Shown: positions 11,833 through 22,184 of the stretch, piece after piece
Position numbering within the stretch: the stretch's first letter is position 1
Layout: every line of letters starts with the position of its first letter
Assembly: GCA_900169235.1 (NCBI GenBank)
Contig: FWCC01000117.1
Span: forward strand, 1-64,000
From: Zarea fungicola
Lineage: Eukaryota; Ascomycota; Sordariomycetes; Hypocreales; Cordycipitaceae
DNA length: 64,000 nt
Direction: 5' to 3'
Notes under the pieces: model-generated
What the model was told of the DNA's origin: nothing
The model's database searches: none
Seen by the model: only the letters and a program-made list of their open reading frames with translations
Program-made: the position numbers and the translations under genes

Positions 11833-12345
11833 TTAGCCATATCTTAATATAACAAGCCATTGGCGTCGAAAAGCTTCATCGCACTTGCTACGGCGCGGGA
11901 CTATTGACTTACTAAACATGCCACAGCTACCTGCACCGTACTGGCATCTAAAACCACTGGGGCAATCACTGCCAGGGTCCTCATCGGTGCAAGAGCAGAG
12001 GTTGGTTCGGCGGCCGAGACCCGACGATGCCTGTTGGATTGGCGGTCGCGGGCCTGTCATGATGGCGAGGCACTCCTCCTCACTAAACACGGCACTGCAA
12101 GCAGACTTTAGAGCAGCAACATGATCAACGTCGAAATTATGAACCACGCGTTCTGCCTCGCTAAGAATGGAGCTTTGGGCACTGCTAAGACCGTTGCCGT
12201 GGCTTTCACGATAGCTAGCAATGCGCTGCAGTACGTTTGGAGCTACAAGCTTTTCGTAAACGCCCTTTTCAAGGACTTCCGCGTCTGTTCCAGCGACTGC
12301 AAGGGTAATAGCAACGATGGCTTGGGCGAGAAACTGGCACTTCAT
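11833..12345 (-). CDS. Small secreted cysteine-rich protein
   Basis: Single exon, 170 residues when started at the internal Met (ATG at 12345). That Met opens a clear signal peptide (MKCQFLAQAIVAITLAVAG), whereas an upstream in-frame Met at 12459 would bury it. A TTTATA/TATAAA box at 12468-12473 lies about 120 bases upstream of the chosen start. The mature part has a helical N-terminal half and a cysteine-rich C-terminal half (LCSCTDEDPGSDC, RCQYGAGSCGMF, KCDEAF) that probably forms several disulfides. I do not recognise the family. Size, secretion and cysteine content match candidate effectors or antimicrobial peptides of fungi, but no function can be assigned from sequence. Confidence 0.65.
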   Translation of the reverse strand: MKCQFLAQAIVAITLAVAGTDAEVLEKGVYEKLVAPNVLQRIASYRESHGNGLSSAQSSILSEAERVVHNFDVDHVAALKSACSAVFSEEECLAIMTGPRPPIQQASSGLGRRTNLCSCTDEDPGSDCPSGFRCQYGAGSCGMFSKSIVPRRSKCDEAFRRQWLVILRYG

Positions 12346-13488
12346 TGTGATGGACTTCAGAGTGCTTGCTGTTGGTTTGTAGTTGATGTTTATTTTGCTT
12401 TGAAGAAAGAAAAGACTTGTAGAGTTTGTGGTTGTGGTCAGGACAAAAGAGCGGCGCAATGGACCAATTTATAGCCAGAGGCCAGAGCATACCACGCACA
12501 AGGTTAACTATCTATATGAACTTACATAGATGGCAAGCTATAGGAGTTAATCATTGTCGAGAGACTAAATATCGCATCGATTGCCGTTTTTGGCTGGGAA
12601 GATGATGCTTGGGAGCCTTTTCCTGGACAACATGGCACATTGCGACGAGGGTTGCTAATTATTTTGACCTTGCAGATGACGTTAGCAGACCGAAACTAAA
12701 AGAACCCTGATTTCAGCTGTTTTATGGCAAATATGTTTTCTTGCGTACGCATTCTGGCTCGATGATATACAGCAGTTTGATGGATGCTCTCGGACCTCAG
12801 TTTTCAAAGTCTCTTTAATCAAGCCATAGTTCCTACGCATGCCTTCCAATTACAAATTAAAGCTTCGCCTATAAAAAAAATACAAAAGCACAATCTCAAC
12901 TGTCTCAAATCAAAGCAACTTCTCAACGATACTGCCAATCCGATTTTCCCAAAGCCATCTCCCGCCGCAGTGGTAGCCCTGCAAGCTGCCGATCTTGTAG
13001 CTTCCGAGGATCGGCAGCTCACTTATAACACAACTAACGATCTCCGTGCTGACTGCTTGTCAGCCCCCACCACGGGGAAATTGTCCGACTCTCCACAAAT
13101 CGTACACACTATCCTCAATTCCCAGCCTGGTGGGGAGATGCTATGTGACTCGTAAAATTTGGAAGTGGATGATATGTTTGGGTTCTTTTTAGGTAAACGA
13201 TAAAAAAAAGAGGCTGCTGCAGAGTAGCATGAGTTTGATGACACATTTCCTGCGCCGATCCCCAGTAAATGTGCATTGAAGCAAGATGCAGCCATTCAAC
13301 CGCCGCTATACAGCAGCTCACGGAGAGGCAGCTTTTTAGCTGGAGCATTTGAGAATTTGTGTGCAGTTAAACGTACTCAAAGTTTATTTTATCCTGAGGA
13401 ATGTTCCAGGGCGTACATGTCATCGTGTTCCTTGCGTTTCGTTTTCGACACAAAATTTACGCAGGATTAAATAGCAACTCACAGTAAT
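12346..13488. other. Intergenic with one perfect inverted repeat
   Basis: No gene was recognised. A 123-codon plus-strand frame (12784-13155) has no domain. The notable element is a perfect hairpin-forming repeat at 12984-13019, listed separately. Confidence 0.35.
12984..13019. repeat. Perfect 11-bp inverted repeat with 14-nt loop
   Basis: Arm AGCTGCCGATC (12984-12994) is the exact reverse complement of GATCGGCAGCT (13009-13019). The stem would be seven G:C and four A:T pairs. It lies in a long gene-poor gap, so it could be a transposon remnant, a hairpin in a non-coding transcript, or chance. Confidence 0.6.
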
Positions 13489-13936
13489 TCACAGGAGTAT
13501 GCAGAGGCACCACCACTTGAAGAATATATAAATTAAATCGAACCTATTCCCGTAAACTACGGAACAAGTAAGCATTGCGAGTATAATGTTGACTGTGGAC
13601 GGATTTGCCAACCACAACGTCGATCCTGAGGCAAGACTGTCAGCAAAACGGAGGATAGCGTGAAGACCTACCTGAGAGTAATAGGAGTTAAATAGCACCT
13701 TCTCGTAAGCTGCCATACCGTTACCGTCTCTCATGTACAAGGGCAGAGAGGTAAGTCTGCATTAGAATAAATACGACAGTCATATGCTTTACCCGTATTT
13801 CCTGCATTCTGATAGCAGAGGCTGTTTCAGTGTGTAACCGAAGCTGCATGCTTACAGAGCCTGTCGGCGATGGCAGTTGTAAGCCAAGAACAAGAAGTAA
13901 CACCATTCTTTTGATGATTGAATACGGAGCACGCAT
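13489..13936 (-). pseudogene. Possible secreted-protein ORF or relic, low confidence
   Basis: A minus-strand ATG at 13936 opens a signal-peptide-like stretch (MVLLLVLGLQLPSPTGS). A GTAAGC donor follows at once, with a CAG acceptor 47 nt on. Beyond it a short Cys-containing frame (AYDCRIYSNADLPLCPC) runs into a stop, while a different frame further down is open (MRDGNGMAAYEKVLF, LRFADSLASGSTLWLANPS). The switch of frame suggests either another intron or a broken gene. I do not recognise the family and assign no function. Confidence 0.25.
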
Positions 13937-14421
13937 TCAATAATTCGGTAGAAATTCACGAGAACTTATTCGTTAAAGCCAGCCGTTTAAGCTATGTTTA
14001 TTTGTGATCTTGATACAAAATTTATAAGAGTAGGAGCCTCAATAACCCAGCCACAACAGGGGTCGGGGAGATTCTGGGGAGGAGCCGTGAGTATTTGGTC
14101 GCTGCTGCCTCCACATTAGCAGCGTGGCTTGCAGGCTGGTGCCCACTGTAGCCTCCACTGTGCCAGCAACACTGCAAGAGGCAAATCACTAAAGCTTTCG
14201 CGCCGCAGAGCAGCCTGAACCGCACACCGGCCAGAGAGGGGCCAATGGGACACCACTGCATTCAAAGCATCACAGCCCTTTTGGCAGACGATCCTCTCTA
14301 TTTCCAGCAATGGGTGCCTTCGGCAGGCAAACAGGCCATTCGCATCAACAAATCCCCCCGATTCGCCAGCTTTTCAGCTTTGCCCATTTTTCTCCAGACT
14401 TCTTGAAAAGCTCGCACAAAA
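13937..14421. other. Upstream flank of the hemerythrin-like gene
   Basis: No gene was recognised. Short frames on both strands lack domains. It probably holds the promoter of the downstream plus-strand gene. Confidence 0.35.
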
Positions 14422-15462
14422 ATGACAATCTTGACCACCATTTTGCTTGGGACAGGCTCCCTCCTAGCCACGAGCTTCTTCAACTACTCGCCCTACTTGA
14501 TGAAGACCTCCGCCCCCGTGTCGCAATGGGCAGACTCGCCAATCCCTCTCGTCTCCACGCCGCAGCATCTCACCGGCAAGGTAAGAAAGTTATCATGCAT
14601 GGTTTCACGATAGTCTGTTTAAGTAATTTTTCTTCTTCTTCTTCTTGTGTAGACTGATCTATTTACTGCCGGTGCTACACACATGGCACTCGTCCACAAC
14701 TCCATGATTCGTGGCTTCAACTCCATCTACCTACAAGCGCCTTACATCGACGAAAAGCTATCATACGATTTCATCGGCTACTCACTCAGCTGGGCGAAAT
14801 TTGTCGCGTCTCATCATCACGATGAAGAAGACAACCTCTTCGGAAAGGTTTCGGAGCTGCTCGACGACAAGGACATTTGGACTGAGACGAAAAAGGAGCA
14901 CGACGCCTTTATTGATGGCATCTTGCAGTTCCAGACCTACCTCGGCAGCCTGTCATCCTCCTCCTCCACTGAGCAGTTCTCTACAGAAAAGCTCATCTAC
15001 ATCATGGACTCTTTCCGGGCGTCGCTCGCCGAGCACCTCCACAGTGAAGTCGGCACCATTGCCGCGCTGGCCGACCATCCCAAGGCGCCCGCGGAAGGCA
15101 GCGAAAAAGCCGCAGCGGCCGCGCTCGTCTTCAAGACGTGGGGCAAAAAAACCGTCACCAAGGCCGGCATGGCAGACGTCGTGCCGTTTTTCCTGCTCAA
15201 CCTCGATGCCACATTTGAGGGTGGCCGGTGGGCAACCTGGCCGCCCATGCCGGGTCCCATCCGCTGGATATTAACCAACGTCGTGGGCACGTACTATGGA
15301 AACTGGTGGCGGTTTGCGAGCTGCAGTGCCAATGGAAACCCACGGGGGCTGTTTGCCTTTGAGTTGCGCGCCGCTGGAGGGGCGGGCAAGACAAGTGGTG
15401 AAGGCAAGGCTGCCACTGCATCGACTGGTGAGAATCCTTCTGCCCATGCCGATGACCTGTGA
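14422..15462 (+). CDS. Hemerythrin/HHE cation-binding domain protein
   Basis: Two exons, 14422-14580 and 14653-15462, give 322 residues. The intron (72 nt) has a GTAAGA donor and a CTT-repeat polypyrimidine tract before TGTGTAG. The core is a four-helix HHE domain: THMALVHNSMIRGFNSIY, ASHHHDEEDNLF, KKEHDAFIDGI and LAEHLHSEVGTIA supply the His and Glu residues expected to bind a di-iron centre. A hydrophobic N-terminal stretch (LTTILLGTGSLLATSFF) may be a membrane anchor or signal. The C-terminal 60 residues are Gly/Ala-rich and poorly structured. Fungal HHE proteins are linked to oxygen or iron handling, but the specific role is unknown. It sits tail-to-tail with the copper transporter, 271 bases apart. 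Confidence 0.8.
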
Positions 15463-15733
15463 GGGTTTGAGATTTCGATTTTCACTTCCGCAGAACAAGC
15501 ATGCAAAAGATTTTCTCACTAGTTGGATTATAATAGGCTATATTACAAAATAAAAAGTTTTAGCCGTCAAAAAAGTTCCGCTAAAAGAGCCAGGCCTCAA
15601 TAAAGCAAGTCAATAGCCATTGTAAGTGCTGCCTCTTTTAACCGCAGCAGACTGTGGACTCTGCCGTTCCGTTGGGCTGCTCCCTATTCTGTCGTTAGCC
15701 GCATTGTATACGAAACCTCGAATCCAAGATGAC

Positions 15734-16476
15734 TTACAAAATAGCAAGGGGCTCCCAATTAAACGCAAGGTAACCAATAAAGGCACCCAGAACGATGCAC
15801 AAAAGAATGTATCCATTGTAGTACATGGCCAGCCTGCGGTCCAGACAGACGTCAGTTAGGTCAGCCAGTGTTTCACCCGGGGCCTCGTGAATAAGGCATG
15901 GTTCTCGGAAACGAAGAAAAGAGCAAACAAGCTTACAGCATGATAATGTACGCCGTGCCAAACTGGAGCATGTGCAGGAGTGCGCGAATGCTTTGTTGCA
16001 CAATGCTTGGTCGGAGCGCAGGAATTGGGTTGCACGGCGGCGCAACAACATTGTCGCCATCAGAACCATATTTGGGCGTGGATTTCTTCAGAGGGCCCGC
16101 ATCACGGCCACCATTTGCACGGTACTCGGCAACGTGCCTGTTGGAGATGAGGCGGTCATATTCGCGGGCGCCACGGCGGAGGGCCTCAAGGGCGACGACA
16201 AGCACGACGGTGAGGATGCAGGCACCTGCAAACTGACCATGCGTCTCAATGTAGAAATTTTTGGTGAAGAAGCAGCTTCCGATGGTGTTGACGTTGAAGA
16301 GCATCTAAGCAAAAAATACAAAAGCAACGGCTATCGGTTAGTGGTTGAATTCTGTCGTTGCCTGTGTTGCTCGCCACGTGAGGGGAAGATACTGGACCAC
16401 TTACATCGATTTTGCACTGTTTATCACCACTGCCACCCATATCCATCCCGCCATGGTCCATACTGCCGTGGTCCAT
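15734..16476 (-). CDS. Ctr-type copper transporter
   Basis: Three exons on the minus strand, 16476-16405, 16304-15937 and 15833-15734, give 179 residues. The N-terminus is a methionine/histidine-rich copper-collecting tail (MDHGSMDHGGMDMGG), typical of high-affinity Ctr proteins. Exon 2 begins with TM1 (after MLFNVNTIGSCFFTKNF) and TM2, followed by a polar loop; TM3 and the last helix follow (LLAMYYNGYILLCIVLGAF). Ctr proteins trimerise and import Cu(I) at the plasma membrane or release it from the vacuole. An upstream in-frame Met at 16584 exists, but starting at the Met-rich tail is normal for the family. The intron positions keep the transmembrane frame. Confidence 0.88.
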
Positions 16477-17899
16477 CTTTGTGTGGTGTGTCGTCTGGGC
16501 TGATGTAAATGATGCCAGGTTGGGGCAGATGGTTATTGGACGACTTTGCTTCGCGGCTAGGACGACGGTGATAAGGACGACCAACAGAAGACAGGGCCGT
16601 AGAGTTGATACTTGAACTGGAAGCCTGATTTTCTTTCTTTACTTTAAGAGATGTTCTTCTTGAACATGAATTGGGTGGGAATTGGGCTTTTTATCTCCCG
16701 CCTTGCTTCGAAAACTTGCTCATGCAGGATATAAGCAGCCAAGTGCTCGTAACAAACCAAGTGTGCCTGCCAACAATGTGTTTATTCTCCTTCCTCGTCT
16801 ACAGGCGACGGCCGTTTGCTGCTCCATAACTTTATTCACTAGCGCACCAATAACTGCTTAAAAAACGACGAGCCAAGGCTGGAGTGGACTACACCCAAAA
16901 AAAAAACCTGGTTCGTTGTTTCACAGGGCCTCACAGCGCACCTTTCCGCGCGAGCAGGATTGAGCAAGTTTTAATTTTGTGCTCGATAGCATGCCCTCCT
17001 CCTTGGCCACAAAAGAAGATGAAAGGCTACAAAGCCCGATAAATCCTTTCAAAAGAAAGAGGGTTTGAACTCTCGGTAATGATTGCAATCAGAAACCAGA
17101 GCTGCAAGGAAGTCCAAGCGCGGTGGCACGATTGTACGAGCTACAGAAGCCTCGTTGTGAACCAAACCACCTGCGTATCGCATGGCCGGCTTCCGCAGAT
17201 CTGGGATATTCTACACCCTTCGATATTAAGCCCGGAAAAATGGCTGTCAATTTGAAACATTTTTTACTCTTTGGTGGTCTCACTGTATATATGGGAAAAG
17301 AAAAAGAAGAAACCGTAGGAAGGAATTGTTCCGCAATCTTGCATTATACTAATTTTCAATATCATGCAGCAAAGTATAATAATTAAATGACCTGTGAACT
17401 TTTGATGAAGTATTAACGAAATTTTCATTAATTAATAGGCCAATATAAGTAAGTATAGTTTTGTTTTACCTGTCTTGTTTCACTCTGTTGTCGTCACTCT
17501 TGTCGCATGTGACAGGCCATAAATAGATCGGTCTCAGCCGAGCTAGAAGTACAGTACCATCATCAATCTTCCACAAATAGCTACCAGATGCCCTACAACC
17601 TGCTCCCAAAGGCCGGCAGTGGTGCCCTACCCAATCAAGTACTGATAACTACAAAATTTATACATACTTGCATATAATATTGCGATCCTGCTTACAAAAT
17701 TCCGTTGCGGCTGGATGTTGCACTTGGGCAAACGCGCCTCATGGTGCACCCCCGGAGTATCATACCAAACAAATAGAGAAAAATGGAGGAAAAAAGTACA
17801 ATGCAGCCCCAAACTCCGTAATTTGTTCTCTTACTGCAGTATCCTCAAACTTGTTCAATTCAAAAATGAAAAGCCCTCCATTCGATTTACCCACCCCAT
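16477..17899. other. Intergenic, no gene recognised
   Basis: The region is AT-rich with scattered short frames. An ATAAATAGA box near 17520 is followed about 65 bases later by an ATG (17588) opening only 29 codons; I could not extend it by splicing. The proximal part probably carries the copper transporter promoter. Confidence 0.35.
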
Positions 17900-19759
17900 C
17901 TAAATCAATAGCGAGCTATGGCCAAGGCTGTTCAAGCATTTCGCAACATCCCAGCTCTCACCAAGCCTATCTTTGCTTGCCCAGGCTAGTTCCATAATCT
18001 GTTTGGCCTCTTGGACAGTGCCAAAGACCTGCAACGGGCCAAGGCGGCTGATCATGTTTCTATACTTGTCATGATCCTTGGGGGCCGCCAAACAGCCTGC
18101 GATGCAAAAGGGCCAGGCCATCGCCTGCATCGTCCTACCATGCGGCACTCCCATGAGAAGCTCCGTTACCTTGTTGACGGAGCGGCAAATATTGGGATTT
18201 GTGGGCTGCCACCCGCAGAGGACGGTATTGAGGTAAATGGAAGCTGCGTGCCACCATATTAGGTTCTGGATGATGAAGTTGGGGCACCCGAGCGCCGCGG
18301 GATTCAGGCTAGATAGAGGATCTCGAATGACAGAAATGGCTCGGTCCACCTCGCTCTGTGTATAATCCATGCTTTCTAGGCCACTTAGGTTGGTCTCGAT
18401 GGTCTTGGACAGGGCCTGGCCGCGAGAAGCGAGCTCCGAAGTGTGCAGTGTGCCCGCCGCGTTCTGCTCCTTCTTGTACGCATCCAGGGCGGCAATGTCG
18501 CCGAGCAGCTGGATGACCAAGTTATGCAATCCAAAAAACTCTTCCATTAGCAGTGGTCCGGCGGGTTGCGGCTGCGCTGAGAGCGTATTCTTTGGACAGC
18601 TGGGGATGATGGACTCGTGGTACTGGGCCAAACGTGGTCGGCGGGCCAGCGTGATGCTCGACATGATGTCAATGAACAACAAGTTGGCCCCGAAGAACCG
18701 AAGGGCGGCCTGGTCCGTACTCCATGGCCTGCGTATGCCCATCTGCGGCGGTGGCCAACTCTCGGTGTACAGACTATGTAGTTTCTCCGTGAACTGGGAG
18801 GGATCGGGAAGGATCTTGGAGAAGAGCGCAATGGCAGCGTCGAGGTGGAGCTTCCAGTTCTCCTTGTTGGCAGTCGTGACCTCGAAGATGAGCATCTGGA
18901 TGACGCTCTGCATCACTGCCAGGCCTTCGCGAATGTCAAAGCAGTTTTTCTTGGCGTTGATGGCGATTACATTCTTCTGCAGCTCCTTGAGGCTAATCTC
19001 CATCTGTTGCTGCAGCTGGCTTTCCATTCGTGCGGTGCAGGAGGCATGTTGTTCCTCGCCACCAGCTAGGAGAACGCCAAAGAACCAAGACGAAAGCGCA
19101 ATGGCCGTGTAGTAGATGGCTCGGCTTCTGTGAAGGAGTACGTCCAAGACCCAGCCACGACCACCAGCTAGAATAGGCGGCTGGTAATACGGGAAAAGAT
19201 AGGGGAATACGAAATCAGCGTACACCATGATCAAATGGGTATCTTGAGCCGAGTCATATTCTTTAGGACCAGCCCCGTTTGACGAATTGGGAGCAACCAG
19301 AACCTGGCTGTGCCACGGCGCCTCTGGTGATGTTCCGCTGGTGCTGCCACCACCCGTTCCTGTCGTGGCGCTAACAGCGCTGGGCGACGTGCCGGCGACC
19401 TGCTCGCTTTCGGACGTGATAACGGCTGCCCTATTGGGTCCGTGGCCATTGGTTACGGTGTCGTCGTTGAGGCTGACCATGCGCGTACCATTCTCCAACA
19501 TCTCGAGGTATCTGCGATCGCGGCGTTGGCCGGCCTGCTTCTTTACCTGCGCCTTGATGCTCGCGGCCATGGCCCGTTGCTTGGGGCCACCATCCATCCA
19601 TTCGGGTTTCTGCTCGCCGTAAAAACAGGTGATTTCCAGAGCAGCACAGCCATCGCAGATTGGGCGCCTCTCATCGCACTTTTTTCGACGCAATCTGCAG
19701 GTGTAGCATCCCGATTGCGAGCGGACCTTGCCTGACAGCAGATTTCTAAGCGACGACAT
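17900..19759 (-). CDS. Zn2Cys6 fungal transcription factor
   Basis: Single exon, 619 residues from the ATG at 19759; the frame stays open to 19936, but the upstream part lacks conserved features. Near residues 17-45 is a canonical binuclear zinc cluster: GCYTCRLRRKKCDERRPIC followed by DGCAALEITC, spacing CX2CX6CX6CX2CX6C. A short basic linker and a Ser/Thr/Gly-rich stretch lead into a helical regulatory domain (LIMVYADFVFPYLFPYYQP, GWVLDVLLHRSRAIYYTAIA, SVIQMLIFEVTTANKENW) of the Fungal_trans_2 / Acr-2-like type. It should bind DNA in the nucleus as a dimer. Target genes cannot be inferred, and neighbouring genes do not form an evident cluster. Confidence 0.82.
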   Translation of the reverse strand: MSSLRNLLSGKVRSQSGCYTCRLRRKKCDERRPICDGCAALEITCFYGEQKPEWMDGGPKQRAMAASIKAQVKKQAGQRRDRRYLEMLENGTRMVSLNDDTVTNGHGPNRAAVITSESEQVAGTSPSAVSATTGTGGGSTSGTSPEAPWHSQVLVAPNSSNGAGPKEYDSAQDTHLIMVYADFVFPYLFPYYQPPILAGGRGWVLDVLLHRSRAIYYTAIALSSWFFGVLLAGGEEQHASCTARMESQLQQQMEISLKELQKNVIAINAKKNCFDIREGLAVMQSVIQMLIFEVTTANKENWKLHLDAAIALFSKILPDPSQFTEKLHSLYTESWPPPQMGIRRPWSTDQAALRFFGANLLFIDIMSSITLARRPRLAQYHESIIPSCPKNTLSAQPQPAGPLLMEEFFGLHNLVIQLLGDIAALDAYKKEQNAAGTLHTSELASRGQALSKTIETNLSGLESMDYTQSEVDRAISVIRDPLSSLNPAALGCPNFIIQNLIWWHAASIYLNTVLCGWQPTNPNICRSVNKVTELLMGVPHGRTMQAMAWPFCIAGCLAAPKDHDKYRNMISRLGPLQVFGTVQEAKQIMELAWASKDRLGESWDVAKCLNSLGHSSLLI

Positions 19760-21053
19760 TGTCGAGTAATTGGGGGAACAAAGCAGGGTGAGGGAAAGGC
19801 GTGTGCACAGAAACCACAGGAGTAGCGCCCTGTGTGTTGTCAATGGAGAAGTCAGGGGGGGAGGGAAACTGGTCAACTGCTTCAGGATTTTGTAGGTGCG
19901 AGGAATGGCCAACTTGGTACTCAAGGCAATGTCCAACTCAATGATGTACTTAATTAATATGGGTTACACGAACGCCGCAGTGGAGTTGCCGTGCACGCCT
20001 GTGAGCTACAATCTGGAGCCCAGCTAGAAGGTGGGGGATGCAGATGATTCCGATTCTAGTCTTGTTATTCCTTAGTATTCTGTCCTATTATTTTCCAATA
20101 AGCTGTGGAACAGGGATAAGATTTTCTAGCTGGCTGCTCGGCACAGCGCCAAAACATGTACGTTGCCGCTTGTGCTAATGACTACTAATATACTGGTTCG
20201 ACAACCATCGGAGCGCCTCCTCCAAGTGCGTTCAATGACGAAATTTGAGCTGGGCAACAGCCAGACAGCTTGGCAAAACTAATAAATAAAGTCCAAACTG
20301 CAGATGGACTCCTTGGATATACTTGGAGTCTGAAGACAGTTTGGGAATCTGTTTCACACTACGGTAGGTCGCTAATAACTCTAACTTAATGGGTGCGATG
20401 CAATGCTTACGCTGCCCCGCTTTGCTGGAAAACATCGCAAGTATAAGTTGCCTGGGCAGTGAATCTAAAATAACTACTTGGGACATTTCCGACGGGTGGT
20501 TCAGACGAACCTCATTGCTGGAGAAGGGCATCTTCCCCTAACAAGTACAATGGAATCAGCGCAGAGCAAAAATGCTTCACATACTGCGCGATGTTTCTAT
20601 TGTCGCTGTAACAAAAGGCTAGCTTTACGTGTGTCGAATAGTGCAAAAAAGGGTGTGAGACAATCACGCTGGACTGGTAACTCGGCCGGCTGTCGATCAA
20701 TAATAAGCCCGGCACAAACTAACTTAATATTAATGTGGTGGCAGGCCTTTATTAGGATCCAGCCCCAAGGTCAAACAAAAATAGCACAAACACAGTAATT
20801 AAATACAGAAAGGCGTCAAGGACACTTGCGCCGTCCCTGCACACGCCCTGCTACGAACCGTATGTAGCGTTGTACCAGATGCATCAAGCAAATCAACATA
20901 AACAAGGAACTGTTTTTTTGTTTCATCTCCTCCTTTTTATTAAATCATTTTGTTTTTTCTTGCAATCTTCACTCATGAATCATTTTGCTCTGGCTCCTAA
21001 ACAACGTCTGTCGCCTATCCAGCAGCCCCAGATCCCACCACCCGTCAATGCGT
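19760..21053. other. Intergenic, no gene seen
   Basis: It contains the promoter side of the Zn2Cys6 gene and the 3' side of the MARVEL-type gene. Frames up to about 105 codons have no recognisable domain. T-rich tracts occur around 20910-20960. Confidence 0.35.
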
Positions 21054-22184
21054 TCAAGCAGTCAGTGTCTTGCGTCGTGCCTTGCCAGGTGTGGTGGCCA
21101 CCGCCGTTTTTGGCATGTCAGGAATAACACTACTGGGAGCCTCAGTCGCTAGCGGAGGGATTGGGGGCACGGGTGGTAACGAGCTTAGCGGCTCGGGCTT
21201 TGGCCGAGGGACCTTCTTCCTCTGGATTCTCGGTGCCGCTACTGCTGCCGTGGGAGGTGGCGGGAAGACGGGACGGGGGTGAGTGGGATCTGGGTAGTAG
21301 CAAGTTCCGAGATGGGCTGCCAGGGGCATGGGCATGTTGTATATGCCCAGATCGTCTGATGAGTCGCTGTCGTCGTCAAACTTGTCCCGGGCCTGCGCCA
21401 TGGCTGTCGTCCCCAGGCTCCAGGCTCTGGACCGGGTTCTCTGCTGCTCTGCTGCTACCACTACTCGCCCACCACCACTGCCGCCGTCAATCCTTGCCGC
21501 TGCGGGCCTCCCACGACCGCACCTTCACTCGAGATCCTTGGGAGGGCCGGCTAGGCGAGCGGCGGTCTCGCATTTGAGACGGCGCCACAGGCAAATGGCC
21601 GTTGCCGTCGACAGGGTGAAGAGCGCGCACATGGCAATGCTGATGCCCCAGATTGCCTTGAGCTGCATGCAGGAACCCTTGCTGGGGTCCACCCAAGCAA
21701 AGGTGTTGTCCTGGAGACGTTGGACGTTGACGAAGAGGGAGTGCAAAAAGTTGGCCGTGTTACCCCCCTTGGCCGGGAATGCGCTGCAGTTGAGGTAACT
21801 GACGGGTTTGCCTACAACGCAGGCCACGACGATGCCGGCAATTAGGCACAGAAAATCAGCGGCCGTCCCAATGAGAAGGGGAAGAAGCGAGTCCCAGTAG
21901 AGAATGTAGCTGATGATAACGTAGACTTGGGCGAGACAGGCCTATAAATGTGTGGTTAGCTCATGTATCCTCCCGTTTGCTGTTTGTAGATGATCTTAGT
22001 CGCGGTGCTGGCTTACAATGACAAGAGTGCCGATGAGAGCTGCAGGGGCCGTGTACGACGAGGCCACAATCTCGGAGACGAAGCTCGAAGTAAGACCAAT
22101 GATGATGATGAGCCCAACAAACTGCATGGCTCGCATGACGGTAAATGTAAGGCCCAAGGCCCCAAGAGCGGGAGGTGCTGCCAT
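21054..22184 (-). CDS. MARVEL-type four-helix membrane protein with Pro-rich tail
   Basis: Exon 1 is 22184-22017, then a 75-nt intron and an exon starting at 21941. Four hydrophobic helices are visible: FVGLIIIIGLTSSFV, ACLAQVYVIISYILYW, LLIGTAADFLCLIAGIVVAC and IWGISIAMCALFTLSTATAICLW, the MARVEL-like layout. The frame meets TGA at 21527-21525, which would give 194 residues. The same frame is open again down to 21054 and encodes an acidic then proline-rich tail (RDKFDDDSDSSDDLGIYNMP, PRPVFPPPP). A 51-nt intron at 21528-21478 (GTGAAG donor, TTGAC branch-like site, GGCGGCAG acceptor) removes the TGA in phase and gives about 334 residues; I prefer this model. These proteins act at the plasma membrane or in vesicle traffic; the specific role is unknown. 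Confidence 0.65.

Noticed and set aside
12784..13155. 123-codon frame over the inverted repeat
   Set aside because: No domain or signal peptide; the hairpin is more notable than the frame.
18369..19112. 247-codon frame antisense to the Zn2Cys6 gene
   Set aside because: Shadow of the regulator's coding sequence; no supporting motif.
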